Notes under the pieces: model-generated
The model's database searches: none
What the model saw: the letters and a program-made list of their open reading frames with translations, nothing else
What the model was told of the DNA's origin: nothing
Part shown: piece by piece, positions 50,101-59,732 of the stretch
How the letters are laid out: the number at the start of each line of letters is the position of its first letter
How positions within the stretch are numbered: the stretch's first letter is position 1
Made by a program: the position numbers and the translations under genes
NCBI GenBank assembly: GCA_006503475.1
Contig: RSEH01000112.1
Coordinates: 1-64,000, forward strand
From: Stentor roeselii
Lineage: Eukaryota > Ciliophora > Heterotrichea > Heterotrichida > Stentoridae
Reading direction: 5' to 3'
Length of the DNA: 64,000 nucleotides

Positions 50101-50982
50101 TTGAGAAGAATAAAAAAAACAGCTTTTAAATGTGCAATTGCAGCTTACACATGTCCCATTCAGACACCCTGATGAGCAACTTCCTGAGCATGATGATAAA
50201 GAAATATTTGAGCTATTTGAAACGCATCCTATTTTTTGAAAAATTGGGTCAACAATTGAAATATTGCATCCTCCGCATCCCGGGTAAAAGCAATTTGAAG
50301 AGACCGAATTCTCAATCATATTTGAAAACGAGCTAACATTATAAGTGTGATGATAATACCATAGAAAACCTTGCATTCCCCAGCAACAACTAAGACTACC
50401 AAGAGTATAAAACTTGACAGCATTCTCAGTGTAAACCTGCGACAATTGAAAATTGATGAATGGAGATGCATTGATAAAGAAGCTGATTTTATCGAGATCA
50501 ATTCTAATCCCAAACAAATTCCAAGATGCTTAATAATAATTACCGAGGGTAGACATTTGAATAGCAACATTACCAGAATCATAAAGTGTTATGTATTGAA
50601 GGGTCATTTGGCAGGTCTTTTGAGCAATATTACACCAAACTTTAAGATAATCTCCAGAATTCATTAATCTTCGAAATATCATGCTGTTGTAGGTTGATGT
50701 TATTTTTGCCCAAAGAGATGCCGTAAATGCTCCTGATATTAATACTGGAGTAGGTGAAATATCGTTTGGGTAAAGAGTAATTCCATAGTCTATGGAAGGT
50801 AAATATACTCCACGGTCTGTCGGATTCACATCATATTTTGTTGTAGTAGAGTTCAAGCCATTTACAGCTACCAGGGAGGAATAGTATAGTCTATCTCTGT
50901 ATATTTGCCCAAATGATTTCCCGAAATGATACAAAACTTGACTGTAAGTCTGAAAAATGATAATTGTTACCCAAAAAAACAT
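47168..50982 (-). CDS. cysteine-rich multi-span surface protein, paralogue (three introns)
   Basis: Joining 50982-50544, 50528-47791, 47775-47524 and 47509-47168 gives 1256 residues. The signal peptide MFFWVTIIIFQTYSQ starts at the first ATG. One LamG-like module is introduced by DRGVYL. A run of furin/GFR cysteine repeats follows, with three nearly identical 48-residue copies. A beta domain and a multi-span membrane region with FSAFLRLWLQNFFEVLL match FDAFLKLWLQGYLETTL of the 30732-36368 gene. The last three exons align with that gene, and both shared intron positions are conserved. One of those introns is only 14 nt here. It is probably a receptor or channel-like surface protein; function is inferred. 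Confidence 0.8.
47510..47523 (-). other. candidate 14-nt spliceosomal intron
   Basis: Minus strand GTAAATATAAATAG, phase 0, between ISFI and LCFYIVYS. The paralogue has a 15-nt intron at the same place (FSVA/NVFYIIFS). A 14-nt removal is needed to keep the frame open to the final exon; 15 would not. Confidence 0.7.
47776..47790 (-). other. 15-nt spliceosomal intron
   Basis: Minus strand GTAAGTTTTAAGTAG, phase 0, between CLIFL and IIVVLM. It is at the position of the 31308-31322 intron in the paralogue. Confidence 0.92.
49143..49574. repeat. 144-bp in-frame tandem repeat, three copies
   Basis: Units begin at 49143, 49287 and 49431 and are close to identical in long stretches. Each codes 48 residues with the pattern CAECISLD.C..C.KN.SEL. 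A fourth, more diverged unit follows. The period is a multiple of three, so the frame is kept. Confidence 0.85.
50529..50543 (-). other. 15-nt spliceosomal intron
   Basis: Minus strand GTAATTATTATTAAG, with A at position 10, phase 1. Removal joins QMSTL through an Ala codon to SWNLFGIRID. Without it the frame stops at TAA. Confidence 0.88.
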
Positions 50983-52857
50983 TATAGACAAGTTTATATT
51001 TAAATTCACCTATTCAAGATTAGATATATGGTTTTTGTGGAGTTACACAATTCTTGTTATTTGGTCAATCAAAAAGTTTAAGTAAGAATCTCTAATTTAT
51101 TATAGACATATTCGAAACTTCAAAAAAATCGATCCTTTTGGGTATCTGGTTATTTAAGGTTAACAAGGGTTCAGGATGGTGATTATATTTGGAAATAGTT
51201 TAGGGTGAGATGGCTCCAATCCCAAGATCAACCATGATGTAAAAAGTATATTACTAATTACTCTTATGTGAAATATTTGATCATCTAGTAACTATTATAT
51301 AAAAATACACTTCTTGAATAGATAAACTTTACGTTTAGGTTAATCTCCTTAGTTTTTCGTTTCGTAAATATTTCCTTAAATTGATTAAGACTGATTAGAT
51401 AATAAAATCAATATTATTGATTGAAAAAGAACAAAAGATAGATTACTTATACTCAACTGGTATTAAAAATACCATGCTTAACCGATTTAAAGTATATATA
51501 AGTCTATTTAAATTTCTCATATTATTTGAAAAAAAAATTTGATTGAATAAGTATATCAGTTTATTTGAAAAAAGTTTTTATTGTAATTTTTTTGTTTAAA
51601 ATAGCATTCTTTACAAAGTTTCTGGAGAATATTTTAAATGATTATTAATTTTTTTAGTTTAAGTTTAGGATATCCTATGTATCTTAATAATCCTCAGCAA
51701 TGTTTTCAGTAATTAACTGTAAAATCATCTGTAGACTTCCTTAAAGAAATTTATTAAAGTAATTATCATTATTATCTTTCTGGAAAAATAATCCAAATCT
51801 TAATGAATACATATAGTCATAGAAAATAAACAAGAAGGCAAAGGTGATTAAATAAAATTATTTTTATTAAGGATAATATTTAAAATTGAAATATTATCAA
51901 AATGAGGGCACAGAACAGTTCAAAAAATAGTAGATGCAGATGAGAGTATTTACCCGTTGCAGATAATTAGCTACTATTAATTTTTTAGCTTAATCATATT
52001 TACCATGCCTTTTAATTTAAAGTATTTGATCTTTGTAAATCCTTAAGGACTGATTTTTAGAAATAGATAAGTATTCTTGTGTATTTAATTGTAAACAATT
52101 TGATTTTCCTGTAAGAGTTTCAACAAATAATATAAATGGAAATCAGGGACTTTTGTTCATTGATGCCTTCACGTATATAAGTGCAGAAAAACACAATAAC
52201 ATAAAAAAATTATAATATTTCTTTTAAGATATGATAAAAATTGCAAATCAATACTTTGTAACACTTGACTCCAATAATGTAAAGCAAATCTTTATAAAAC
52301 TTACCAAAACGAGAAGATTATAGGCAAGATCTTCTGAGGATAACCACCTTTTATGAGATTAAAAGGTACTTAAAAATTTGATTTTAATAATTTTTGTTAA
52401 ATTATGAATATTACTTGAATAAATCTAGACAAGGATATTTTATCAAAGAATTTATCTGAATAGTGATATGAGAAATAATTAGATTTGTACACTATAAGGT
52501 AGAATGCAGTTATGTAAAGATAATATAATTTACTTGATATTTATAGACAATCATTTTTTATATAATAAAGGCATGGCAGTTGCTTTAAATAAAGTTTAAG
52601 AGCTTAGGGTAGTCTTTAAAAGTGATTTCTGTACAGATTAAGAATTATTGAAAATTTTTCATATTTGAATTTTTTTCTGAAAGCATTCTCTTGAATATTT
52701 GTATAAGTTTCAAGAGTTTCTCTAAAATCACATCTAAACATCCCATTAACCCTATCTTAAAAGAAAAATCCATTTTCCATCTAATTTCACCCTCCATCCC
52801 AAACCTTGCTAAAATTTCCCAAAAATTTTTAAAACATCTAAAATAAATCCCTTTTAA
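50983..52857. other. largest gene-free region in the window
   Basis: About 1.9 kb of AT-rich DNA with stops in all frames. A short coding-like stretch on the plus strand near 51905-51980 reads HRTVQKIVDADESIYPLQII but is isolated. The right end (about 52730-52857) is A/C-rich on the plus strand, although the next gene runs on the minus strand. I see no RNA gene or repeat. Confidence 0.5.
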
Positions 52858-53478
52858 TTATTCTATGAAAACTTCCTGAGTTTTCGATTTCTTAAAAGTA
52901 ATATCTACTTTTTTCTTCTGTTTAACACAAACCTTATTCCTAAAGCTTTGAATATCTTTTCTACCTTCAACTTCAACAACCAGGTCACATTTAGGGCAAG
53001 TTTCAGAGACAATCAATTTCCTAAAAAAGGCAGTTTTATTTGAAATGACTTTTCCAAGACAACAAATTTCTTTTCCTGTCGACTGCTCTTCAAGATAAGC
53101 TTTGAAGGTCAAGTCTTGACTTTGGTCATTTTCCTTGTCGATGCCGAAAACTTCGACCATCAGCGGAAAACTTTTACCGATTTGAAGAACTTTAGCCAAC
53201 TCGCTCAATACTCGCACTTGAGGATGTTCAGAGATGGAAGATTCGCTGGAATCTGGAGATTCGAGTGATGGGATTACTTCGGATAGGGCATTTTTAGATG
53301 ATGACGCTTCTGATAGGACCTTCATAATGCTTGGCTGGGATTGAATCAGCTGTAAAATTGAACAAAGGAGACCTTTTTGGCTTAAGTTTGACTTTTCTTT
53401 GGCTTCTAATGATTTTTCAGAACAGCTGCAAGTGCATTGATCATCTTCTAGTGTACAAAGAAGGTTTAGTTTACACAT
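52858..53478 (-). CDS. unknown Cys-containing protein with C-terminal beta domain
   Basis: 206 residues. The N-terminus has a cysteine cluster (CTLEDDQCTCSCSEK). The middle is Ser-rich, and the C-terminal ~95 residues alternate as in a beta sandwich (FPLMVEVFGI, LTFKAYLEEQ, ICCLGKVISN, CDLVVEVEG). I do not recognise it. The frame is intact and codon use resembles the neighbours. Confidence 0.6.
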   Translation of the reverse strand: MCKLNLLCTLEDDQCTCSCSEKSLEAKEKSNLSQKGLLCSILQLIQSQPSIMKVLSEASSSKNALSEVIPSLESPDSSESSISEHPQVRVLSELAKVLQIGKSFPLMVEVFGIDKENDQSQDLTFKAYLEEQSTGKEICCLGKVISNKTAFFRKLIVSETCPKCDLVVEVEGRKDIQSFRNKVCVKQKKKVDITFKKSKTQEVFIE

Positions 53479-53885
53479 CTTGATAGTTTATAGGAGATTA
53501 TGAATTTAAAGATGAAATGGATTAAATTATAAGCTATTTTATGACTAAATCGGTTCTAGATTATAATCGAAATTCTAATTATTTAACAAGATTCTGAATT
53601 AAATGATGAGATGGATTAAATACTAAGCTACTTTTTAACAGCTTCTGTTCTAGATTTAAATCAAATAACAATTGTACTGATTAATAAAATCTTATCTAAA
53701 CACCATCTCATTTAAACAATCCTAAAAATCTTCCCAAAATATTCAAGTCCTTCATTACCAAGACCTTCAAATCCCATGAATTTCCATCAAAAACATAAAA
53801 ATTTCTTACTGAAAAAACCATCCACCCTTACCAACACTCAACCCATCACTGATACTTCATCAAATCTTCTAATAAAAATATATTA
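53479..53885. other. intergenic region with a short imperfect repeat
   Basis: 407 nt. A ~100-nt segment near 53505-53580 recurs imperfectly near 53605-53680: GATGARATGGATTAAAT, then AAGCTA.TTTT, then TTCTAGATT. From about 53690 the plus strand is A/C-rich. No gene is seen. Confidence 0.55.
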
Positions 53886-56141
53886 CTACTTTTTTCCTCT
53901 CTTCACTGGTGACTTTGCCCCTTTTCTCTTCGGTTTAGGCGACTCAGATATTTTCAAGCCATTAAAGTCAAATTCCAAGACCTTCTCTTGAACCTCATCA
54001 AAGCTAGTACCAAGCAAAACCTCAACAAAACAATTCGTAACAACTTTTTCACTAATCTCAGGATTTTCCTTCGAAACCACTTCTTGAAACCTTTGAAACT
54101 CTTTCAAATTTTCCACACTTTTCGCAAAATTTTCCCTTAAACTGATTTTTTTCAAGCAAATCTGAAAAAAAGCAAGTAAAAAATTTTCCTTTTCAATTTT
54201 AACCTCCTTAACCTTTTCATAACTTTCAAAAACAAACCAGTTATTAAAAGGCATTCCAGTCCTCGCCCTGAAAAACTCTTCAATTTCTTTTTCCGTAGCC
54301 CAAAAATTAACTTTATTCCTAGCCCAGTCCACAAATTCAGCCAAGGAGACCCCATCACGTTCAACAAGACTTCTAACATTTTTCTGCACCTTTTCAAAAA
54401 CCTGTGCAAATCTCATATCAACAACAGCTGAAATTTCTTTTCCCTTAAAATTTTGAGTTAATTTTTCTAAAACCTCTTCAGCGAAATTTCGTTCTTCAGG
54501 TAAAAAAGTTTGTAAAAATTCAACGATTTTTAAAATAGTCATTGAACCTGATTCAGAAGACTTATCAAAAAGTCCTGCAAGTTTAAACATGTTCTGCTCG
54601 ACTCGAAGATGAGACTTTTTGCTGTTGTTGAGAAGGGTCAGGTAGAACTCGGCTTGGACTGAATGATCGAGAAGGAGCTGATGGTAGATGCTTCGGAAGT
54701 TGGAGAAAAGGCTTTCTTTGTCCTTGTACATGCTCACTAAGAACATCAGAAGTTCGATGTAGTATTGGCGGCTTCCGTCGCATTCTTCGAATGCGCTTGA
54801 ACAGAGAGATAATGCGTTGTACTTTGGAGGGACTTTGGTGTGTTTTATTAGTACTGGGAATAAAGGGTATCTGGAAATTGAGATTATTTCTTGCTCTGGA
54901 AGAAAGGATTCACTTATTTGGATGGATGTTTGAGAAGGTTCTGAAGAGGTTGTTGGCTTTTCTCTTAGAATGTCTGCTGCTCGGATCACGAAGGATAAAT
55001 GGTTTAGGGTTGTTACTTGCTTGTTCTGCTCACTTTCGCTTTCAGTGATATATGAAGAGAGCTTATTTAGAAGTTGTCTTAACTCAACACAGGCTTTTTC
55101 TTGACTTTCAACTTCGGTCAGTTCGACGATTGTTCTTGACTTTTCGTTCACCATACGGATGAATTCGTTTTTTTCTTGGGTTAATGTGTTGATTTGCTCT
55201 AGACAGGTGGATACTTGTTTTTCTAGACGGCATTTTACTTCTTGGTACTCTTGATTAAGTTTAGAGATTTGGGCTAAGTATTTTTCATTTATTTCTTTCA
55301 GTCTATCCTTTGTGCACTCAATAACACAATTTAATGAGTACTCGTGCTTAGCTAAGGACTTATCGATAATATTAAACAAGACCTTCCACAGCATCTCGAT
55401 TAATATACCTTCATCTTCTGCTCCTTTTGTCATGATTCCTCTTAAAATATCTCTAAAAAGTCTCGAGCACTCTTTCAACTCATTAATAATCGGTTCCAAA
55501 CTAAAAGAATTCCTGGGTCCAATATTCGGAGGTTTCTTCAACTTATCCTCCAAAGCATAATAAACTCCCATCCGACTTTCATTCGGCGAGACATCCTTTC
55601 CCCTCGCAATTTCCCAGTTAAGATCAAGGTCAAACCTGAGTAGTTTGAGGTAAGTAAAATCATTTAAAATCTCTTCATGAGTTTTTTCATCAAAAGCTTT
55701 CAAAGTGGCTTCCAACTGAAGAACTTTTTTCTCACAAACGACTTCAGCAAGTTGAAACAAAGCAGTCTTCTGAAGGTCAATCGACTGTGTCTGAGGCCTG
55801 GACCCTCTGTAAAGTCGATCCACGCTTTGCTCAATGAAAACTTGACTATTTTTCGTTTTTTTATCGTTTTGCCCGTGAAGAGGAAAAAGCTCCTGCGTTT
55901 TTATTGCCGAAAAAATCGTTCCTGAATTGCCGGCACTTCCTGGACGAAGATAAGAGATTAAAGATTTTTCCGTTCGGGATAACGATGAGTCGTTTACTGT
56001 GTTTTTGGATTTTTGACGACGGTAGTCACGGAGTTGGTTTAAGATGTCGGGGTCTTTTGAATGCTCTGGCATTGATACTTCTGATATTCGCTTCACGTGT
56101 CTGGCTACGCTTCGCTTTTGAAGAGAGGGTCTTAAGGACAT
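53886..56141 (-). CDS. large coiled-coil protein, possibly EF-hand-related C-terminus
   Basis: 751 residues. A basic N-terminus (PSLQKRSVARHVKR) leads to a conserved-looking helical block (110-210) with VCEKKVLQLEATLKAFDEKT. A coiled coil follows at about 265-375 (YLAQISKLNQEYQEVKCRLE). The C-terminal half has paired helices like degenerate EF-hands (VSLAEFVDWARNKVNFWATE). The tail is K-rich. No family is assigned; an axonemal or cortical structural role is possible but unproven. Confidence 0.65.
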   Translation of the reverse strand: MSLRPSLQKRSVARHVKRISEVSMPEHSKDPDILNQLRDYRRQKSKNTVNDSSLSRTEKSLISYLRPGSAGNSGTIFSAIKTQELFPLHGQNDKKTKNSQVFIEQSVDRLYRGSRPQTQSIDLQKTALFQLAEVVCEKKVLQLEATLKAFDEKTHEEILNDFTYLKLLRFDLDLNWEIARGKDVSPNESRMGVYYALEDKLKKPPNIGPRNSFSLEPIINELKECSRLFRDILRGIMTKGAEDEGILIEMLWKVLFNIIDKSLAKHEYSLNCVIECTKDRLKEINEKYLAQISKLNQEYQEVKCRLEKQVSTCLEQINTLTQEKNEFIRMVNEKSRTIVELTEVESQEKACVELRQLLNKLSSYITESESEQNKQVTTLNHLSFVIRAADILREKPTTSSEPSQTSIQISESFLPEQEIISISRYPLFPVLIKHTKVPPKYNALSLCSSAFEECDGSRQYYIELLMFLVSMYKDKESLFSNFRSIYHQLLLDHSVQAEFYLTLLNNSKKSHLRVEQNMFKLAGLFDKSSESGSMTILKIVEFLQTFLPEERNFAEEVLEKLTQNFKGKEISAVVDMRFAQVFEKVQKNVRSLVERDGVSLAEFVDWARNKVNFWATEKEIEEFFRARTGMPFNNWFVFESYEKVKEVKIEKENFLLAFFQICLKKISLRENFAKSVENLKEFQRFQEVVSKENPEISEKVVTNCFVEVLLGTSFDEVQEKVLEFDFNGLKISESPKPKRKGAKSPVKRGKK

Positions 56142-56483
56142 TGGTTATTTATAGGAGATTATTGGCTGGGTGGTAGGTATCAAGTTTTTAGTGATTTTAG
56201 GGTTTGGAGAGTTTTTAGATATGTTATTGCCTTGATTTTTTTTGGTTGTTTTCAGAGAAAAGATTATTTTTAATGATTAAAGGTTAATGTCGCCAGTTAT
56301 TTCTTGTAAAGTTCACTTTTTATTATTCAATATTTTAAAATTACTCTAATTATCATTCCTTCTCTATTTTCTCTTTCTTTCTTAAAACGATTCAAAATTT
56401 ATCAAGTCTTTCCAATCAATAAATCAAAATCATTAACTAAATCACTAAAATTCAATATTCTCATCTTCAACTATTCAAAAATA
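56142..56483. promoter_or_regulatory. divergent promoter region
   Basis: 342 nt between divergent starts. The left half is G/T-rich on the plus strand (leader of the minus gene), and the right half from about 56340 is A/C/T-rich with few G (leader of DNAAF6). The composition switch marks the boundary. Confidence 0.5.
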
Positions 56484-57038
56484 ATGGCTTTTTCATTCGA
56501 AGATCTAGAAAACCTGAAAAAAATCATTTCCCCAGATGACGACGACGACCACTACTCAGGGCCAATAGGAAGCACCCTCACTCCAGCCTCAATGACAGGA
56601 GGTCGTAAAGAGTCAGCTCCGGCTCACAGTAAAATAACAGCGAAAGTGAACCGAAAGAACCCAAACGAGATCTGGAAAGAAGAAGAAACAAATAACTTGG
56701 CACAGAAGTTAAGCGACGATCGTCCAGAGCCAAATTACGAGATTCTTTACAAGCAAAAAGTCGGCACAGAAGATGTCTTCCTCGGAATCGGCGGTCTAGA
56801 TCCGAGTTCCCGTTGTTGCCAAGACCTTCTAATAAAAATCTCTCTTCCTGAAACAAGACAACCAGACATCTCACTCGACGTGCAGTCAAACGTGTTGAAG
56901 CTCCAAGCCCCGAAGTTCATTCTGACCCTGCCGCTGCCTCATCAAGTTGATGACAAGAAGGGAAACGCCAAGTGGGACGGAGATAAAAAAGTTCTTTCAG
57001 TGACTCTGCCGATAGTTCAAGAGTTTCCGATAATGTGA
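56484..57038 (+). CDS. DNAAF6: dynein axonemal assembly factor DNAAF6/PIH1D3
   Basis: 184 residues with the PIH1D3 pattern almost throughout: EIWKEEE, RPEPNYEILYKQKVGTEDVF, LGIGGLDPSSRCCQDL, KISLPET, and a CS-like end with LTLPLPHQVDDKKGNAKW and VLSVTLP. In animals this protein works with HSP90 and other DNAAFs to preassemble axonemal dynein arms in the cytoplasm. It is expected in a heavily ciliated cell. An acidic run (DDDDDH) lies near the start. Its stop is 9 nt from the MCM7 stop. Confidence 0.93.
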   Translation: MAFSFEDLENLKKIISPDDDDDHYSGPIGSTLTPASMTGGRKESAPAHSKITAKVNRKNPNEIWKEEETNNLAQKLSDDRPEPNYEILYKQKVGTEDVFLGIGGLDPSSRCCQDLLIKISLPETRQPDISLDVQSNVLKLQAPKFILTLPLPHQVDDKKGNAKWDGDKKVLSVTLPIVQEFPIM

Positions 57039-57047
57039 ATCTAACTA

Positions 57048-59222
57048 TTACTGAACTAAAGTGATCTGGTTTTCCCCGGAACTTAGAACTATCACGTTCA
57101 GTTCTGAGTAGGTCTTCAATGCGTTTTTCAGCTCTTGCTCTGAAAAACCTTGACCCACTACACGTTTTAAGACGTTTGCTCTGCTTGCTGTCATCGTCGA
57201 ACTTTTCTTGCATTCGTCTCGGATTATCTTGAAAACTGCAGACACTGGGTCTACTTTGCCTTTGGGCTGCGAGTCCTGATTGATCGTATTCCGACTAGCT
57301 TCCATAAGTCGAAGCGCTTCTTCAATATCATTTTGATCAACCTGATCAGAAAACCTAAGACGTGCCAAGCTTTGAGCAAGGCGTATGATACCAAGCAGTG
57401 TTCTAGGTGTGACATAAACATACCCAGCTTTATTAATTTCCATTTGTTCCTGACGTTTTTCCACATATTTTTCCAAAATAAAATTATGCAGTTGCGTTGG
57501 AATCGTCGGTTCAATTCTTTTAGCCTCTGCAATATAAGCTCTCAACGTATTCGCATCTAAAAGATGTGCATGGTCTTTATCCCTAGACCTAAGGTTCTGA
57601 TGCACAAAAGTCACAGCTTCTGCAAGTGCCAAATCGGCCTGAGCCTCATGTTGATCAAGTAACAAAAAGACCAAATCAAACCTCGACAAAAGTGCTGCAG
57701 GAAGATTGATATTTTCATGAGGAGTCTTTCTTCTGTCATATCTTCCATATAAAGGATTAGCCGCTGCTAAAATAGAGGTCCTTGCATTTAAAGTCGTAGT
57801 GATTCCAGCCTTTGCAATAGAAACTGTCTGTTGCTCCATCACTTCATGAATAGAAGTTCGGTCCCTTTCGTCCATTTTGTCGAATTCGTCAATACAGCAG
57901 ATGCCTTGATCGGCAAGAACCAAAGCTCCTCCTTCTAAGTTCATCTCGTTTGTTACGGCGTCTTTGATCACAGCTGCCGTGAGACCTACTCCAGAAGAGC
58001 CTTTTCCTGTGGTGTATACGCCTCTTGGAGCGAGAAGAGAAATGTGCTTTAAAAGCTGGCTTTTTGCTACTCCTGGATCGCCCATTAGTAAGATGTTGAT
58101 GTCTCCTCGGATCTTCATTCCGTCTGGCATCTTCTTTGATACTCCACCGACTAGTAGAAGAAGTAATGCTTTTTTTACGTCTTCAAGGCCGTGGATTTCT
58201 GGAGCTATTGATTTTGAAAGCAATGAGTAAACTTCTTGGTTATTACGCTCGGATTTTAACTTTTCTACCATTTCTTTGCTTAGGCTTGTTTCTTTGTAGC
58301 TTTTCTTGGAACGGGTTATTCTGAAGGCTTCCAGGTAGGTGTCATGGAGAAGTCCTGCTGTGATAGCCTTAAACCCTAAAAACGGTTGAGTTAAAAACAC
58401 TCCAGTAACAGTAACCAAATCCCCAGGCGAGCACTGTCGAGTACTATGTCCAAAAGCATAAACCTTCAAAGACCTTGGAACCTGTCCCATAGGAACCTGA
58501 TCAGAAGGTTCCTGAATCCTAATATCCTGAAAGCTGATAAACTTCGACCCACGAGTCTGCTGATGAAGATTTCCCCTGGAATGTGAAGTTTTACAAACTT
58601 CAGAATTACATTCAAAAAGTGGTAAAAAAGTCATTCCCCCGACAGTTTTAAACTCTTCATGACCACAGACATCACACACAAAAGAAGCGACAGAAATATG
58701 TGGCTTAACATCAGAAGCCCTAGTGACGATTCCCTGGACTGAAATAAGTCTTCCAATATCCTGAGCGCCGACCTGTCTCAAAGGGCGAGTTTCCTGTTTT
58801 TTTGTGTTTTTCGACACAATAACAAGTTCGTATCTTCTCTTGATCTCAGCAGGGATCTGTCCTTCTTCTGCATTAGTCGTCAACCGCTGTGACATGATCA
58901 CGTCTTGAACAGTGTTCTCCACTTGTTTTGATGCTCGCGGCATGATGCTGTCGACGGCTTCCATCATCAACTTTTGGTAACGTTTTGTATTGTTCATTAT
59001 CTGGTCAAACAATAGACTTTGCCCGATTTCTGTCAAATATGAACTTAGGTCTTCTGAATAGACTTCAAGAAGGGTTGAGTTTCTGTCGGCTATGTTTTGA
59101 AGTCGGACCTTGTACATGTTCTCTTCTGGGTCTTCTGAGGATGAGAATTCGTTGAAGAACTGGATCAAGATTTCTTTTTGTTCCGGGTAACGCAACTCTT
59201 TGGAGTACTTGGCTTTTGACAT
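57048..59222 (-). CDS. MCM7: DNA replication licensing factor MCM7
   Basis: 724 residues, full length (human 719). The zinc-binding site CDVCGHEEF...FECNSEVC lies in the N-terminal half, with QTRGSKFISFQDIRIQE and DQVPMGQVPRSL typical of MCM7. The AAA+ core has Walker A GDPGVAKSQ, Walker B CIDEFDKM, and the arginine-finger line SRFDLVF. MCM7 is one of six subunits of the replicative helicase. All motifs are intact. It has a C-free plus-strand leader upstream (59260-59400). Confidence 0.94.
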   Translation of the reverse strand: MSKAKYSKELRYPEQKEILIQFFNEFSSSEDPEENMYKVRLQNIADRNSTLLEVYSEDLSSYLTEIGQSLLFDQIMNNTKRYQKLMMEAVDSIMPRASKQVENTVQDVIMSQRLTTNAEEGQIPAEIKRRYELVIVSKNTKKQETRPLRQVGAQDIGRLISVQGIVTRASDVKPHISVASFVCDVCGHEEFKTVGGMTFLPLFECNSEVCKTSHSRGNLHQQTRGSKFISFQDIRIQEPSDQVPMGQVPRSLKVYAFGHSTRQCSPGDLVTVTGVFLTQPFLGFKAITAGLLHDTYLEAFRITRSKKSYKETSLSKEMVEKLKSERNNQEVYSLLSKSIAPEIHGLEDVKKALLLLLVGGVSKKMPDGMKIRGDINILLMGDPGVAKSQLLKHISLLAPRGVYTTGKGSSGVGLTAAVIKDAVTNEMNLEGGALVLADQGICCIDEFDKMDERDRTSIHEVMEQQTVSIAKAGITTTLNARTSILAAANPLYGRYDRRKTPHENINLPAALLSRFDLVFLLLDQHEAQADLALAEAVTFVHQNLRSRDKDHAHLLDANTLRAYIAEAKRIEPTIPTQLHNFILEKYVEKRQEQMEINKAGYVYVTPRTLLGIIRLAQSLARLRFSDQVDQNDIEEALRLMEASRNTINQDSQPKGKVDPVSAVFKIIRDECKKSSTMTASRANVLKRVVGQGFSEQELKNALKTYSELNVIVLSSGENQITLVQ

Positions 59223-59732
59223 TCGCGCGAGATTATAATATGGATGGAATTTTTTGTGTTGGGATTGGGAAGGAGGATCGGAAGAAGGAGGAGTGAGGTT
59301 GGAAGAGATGGAAGGAAGGGTTTTAGGGGGTTAGGGGTTTTTGAATGTTTTTTGGAAGTTGATTAGGTTTTGAGAGTTTGAATGAGATTTGGTTTTTTTT
59401 ATTTAAGTAGTTAAGATTTCAGTATCTTTTGATGATTCAAGTAGAAGAAAAGGACTAATTTCCTTAAGTTACTTGAAAATTTCACTATTAATTAACTTTG
59501 ATCACTAATCCTATCTATTTACTTCAATCCTTTCATTGAAAATTATCATCCTATCACTAACTCTTCGATTTGAAAGAAAGCAAAAAAACTCTACAAAAAT
59601 ATTATTCAAGAAATCAGGTAACTCTCTTGCCGCTTTCACAAACTATAAGTAAAAAGTTCAATAATCCAAAAAATCCAACAACAAGTATTTTTTCTCAGTC
59701 CTTCAGTCCACCTGAAAGTCACGAAATAAAAA
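59223..59732. promoter_or_regulatory. divergent promoter region with sharp composition switch
   Basis: 510 nt between MCM7 and the DHHC gene. Plus-strand 59280-59400 has essentially no C (G/T-rich), whereas from about 59450 it becomes A/C/T-rich with few G. The inversion at about 59405 is taken as the divide between the two leaders. Confidence 0.55.

Noticed and set aside
51898-51985. Short coding-like stretch HRTVQKIVDADESIYPLQII
   Set aside because: Isolated, about 25 codons, no start, no homology recognised; listed only within the gap description.
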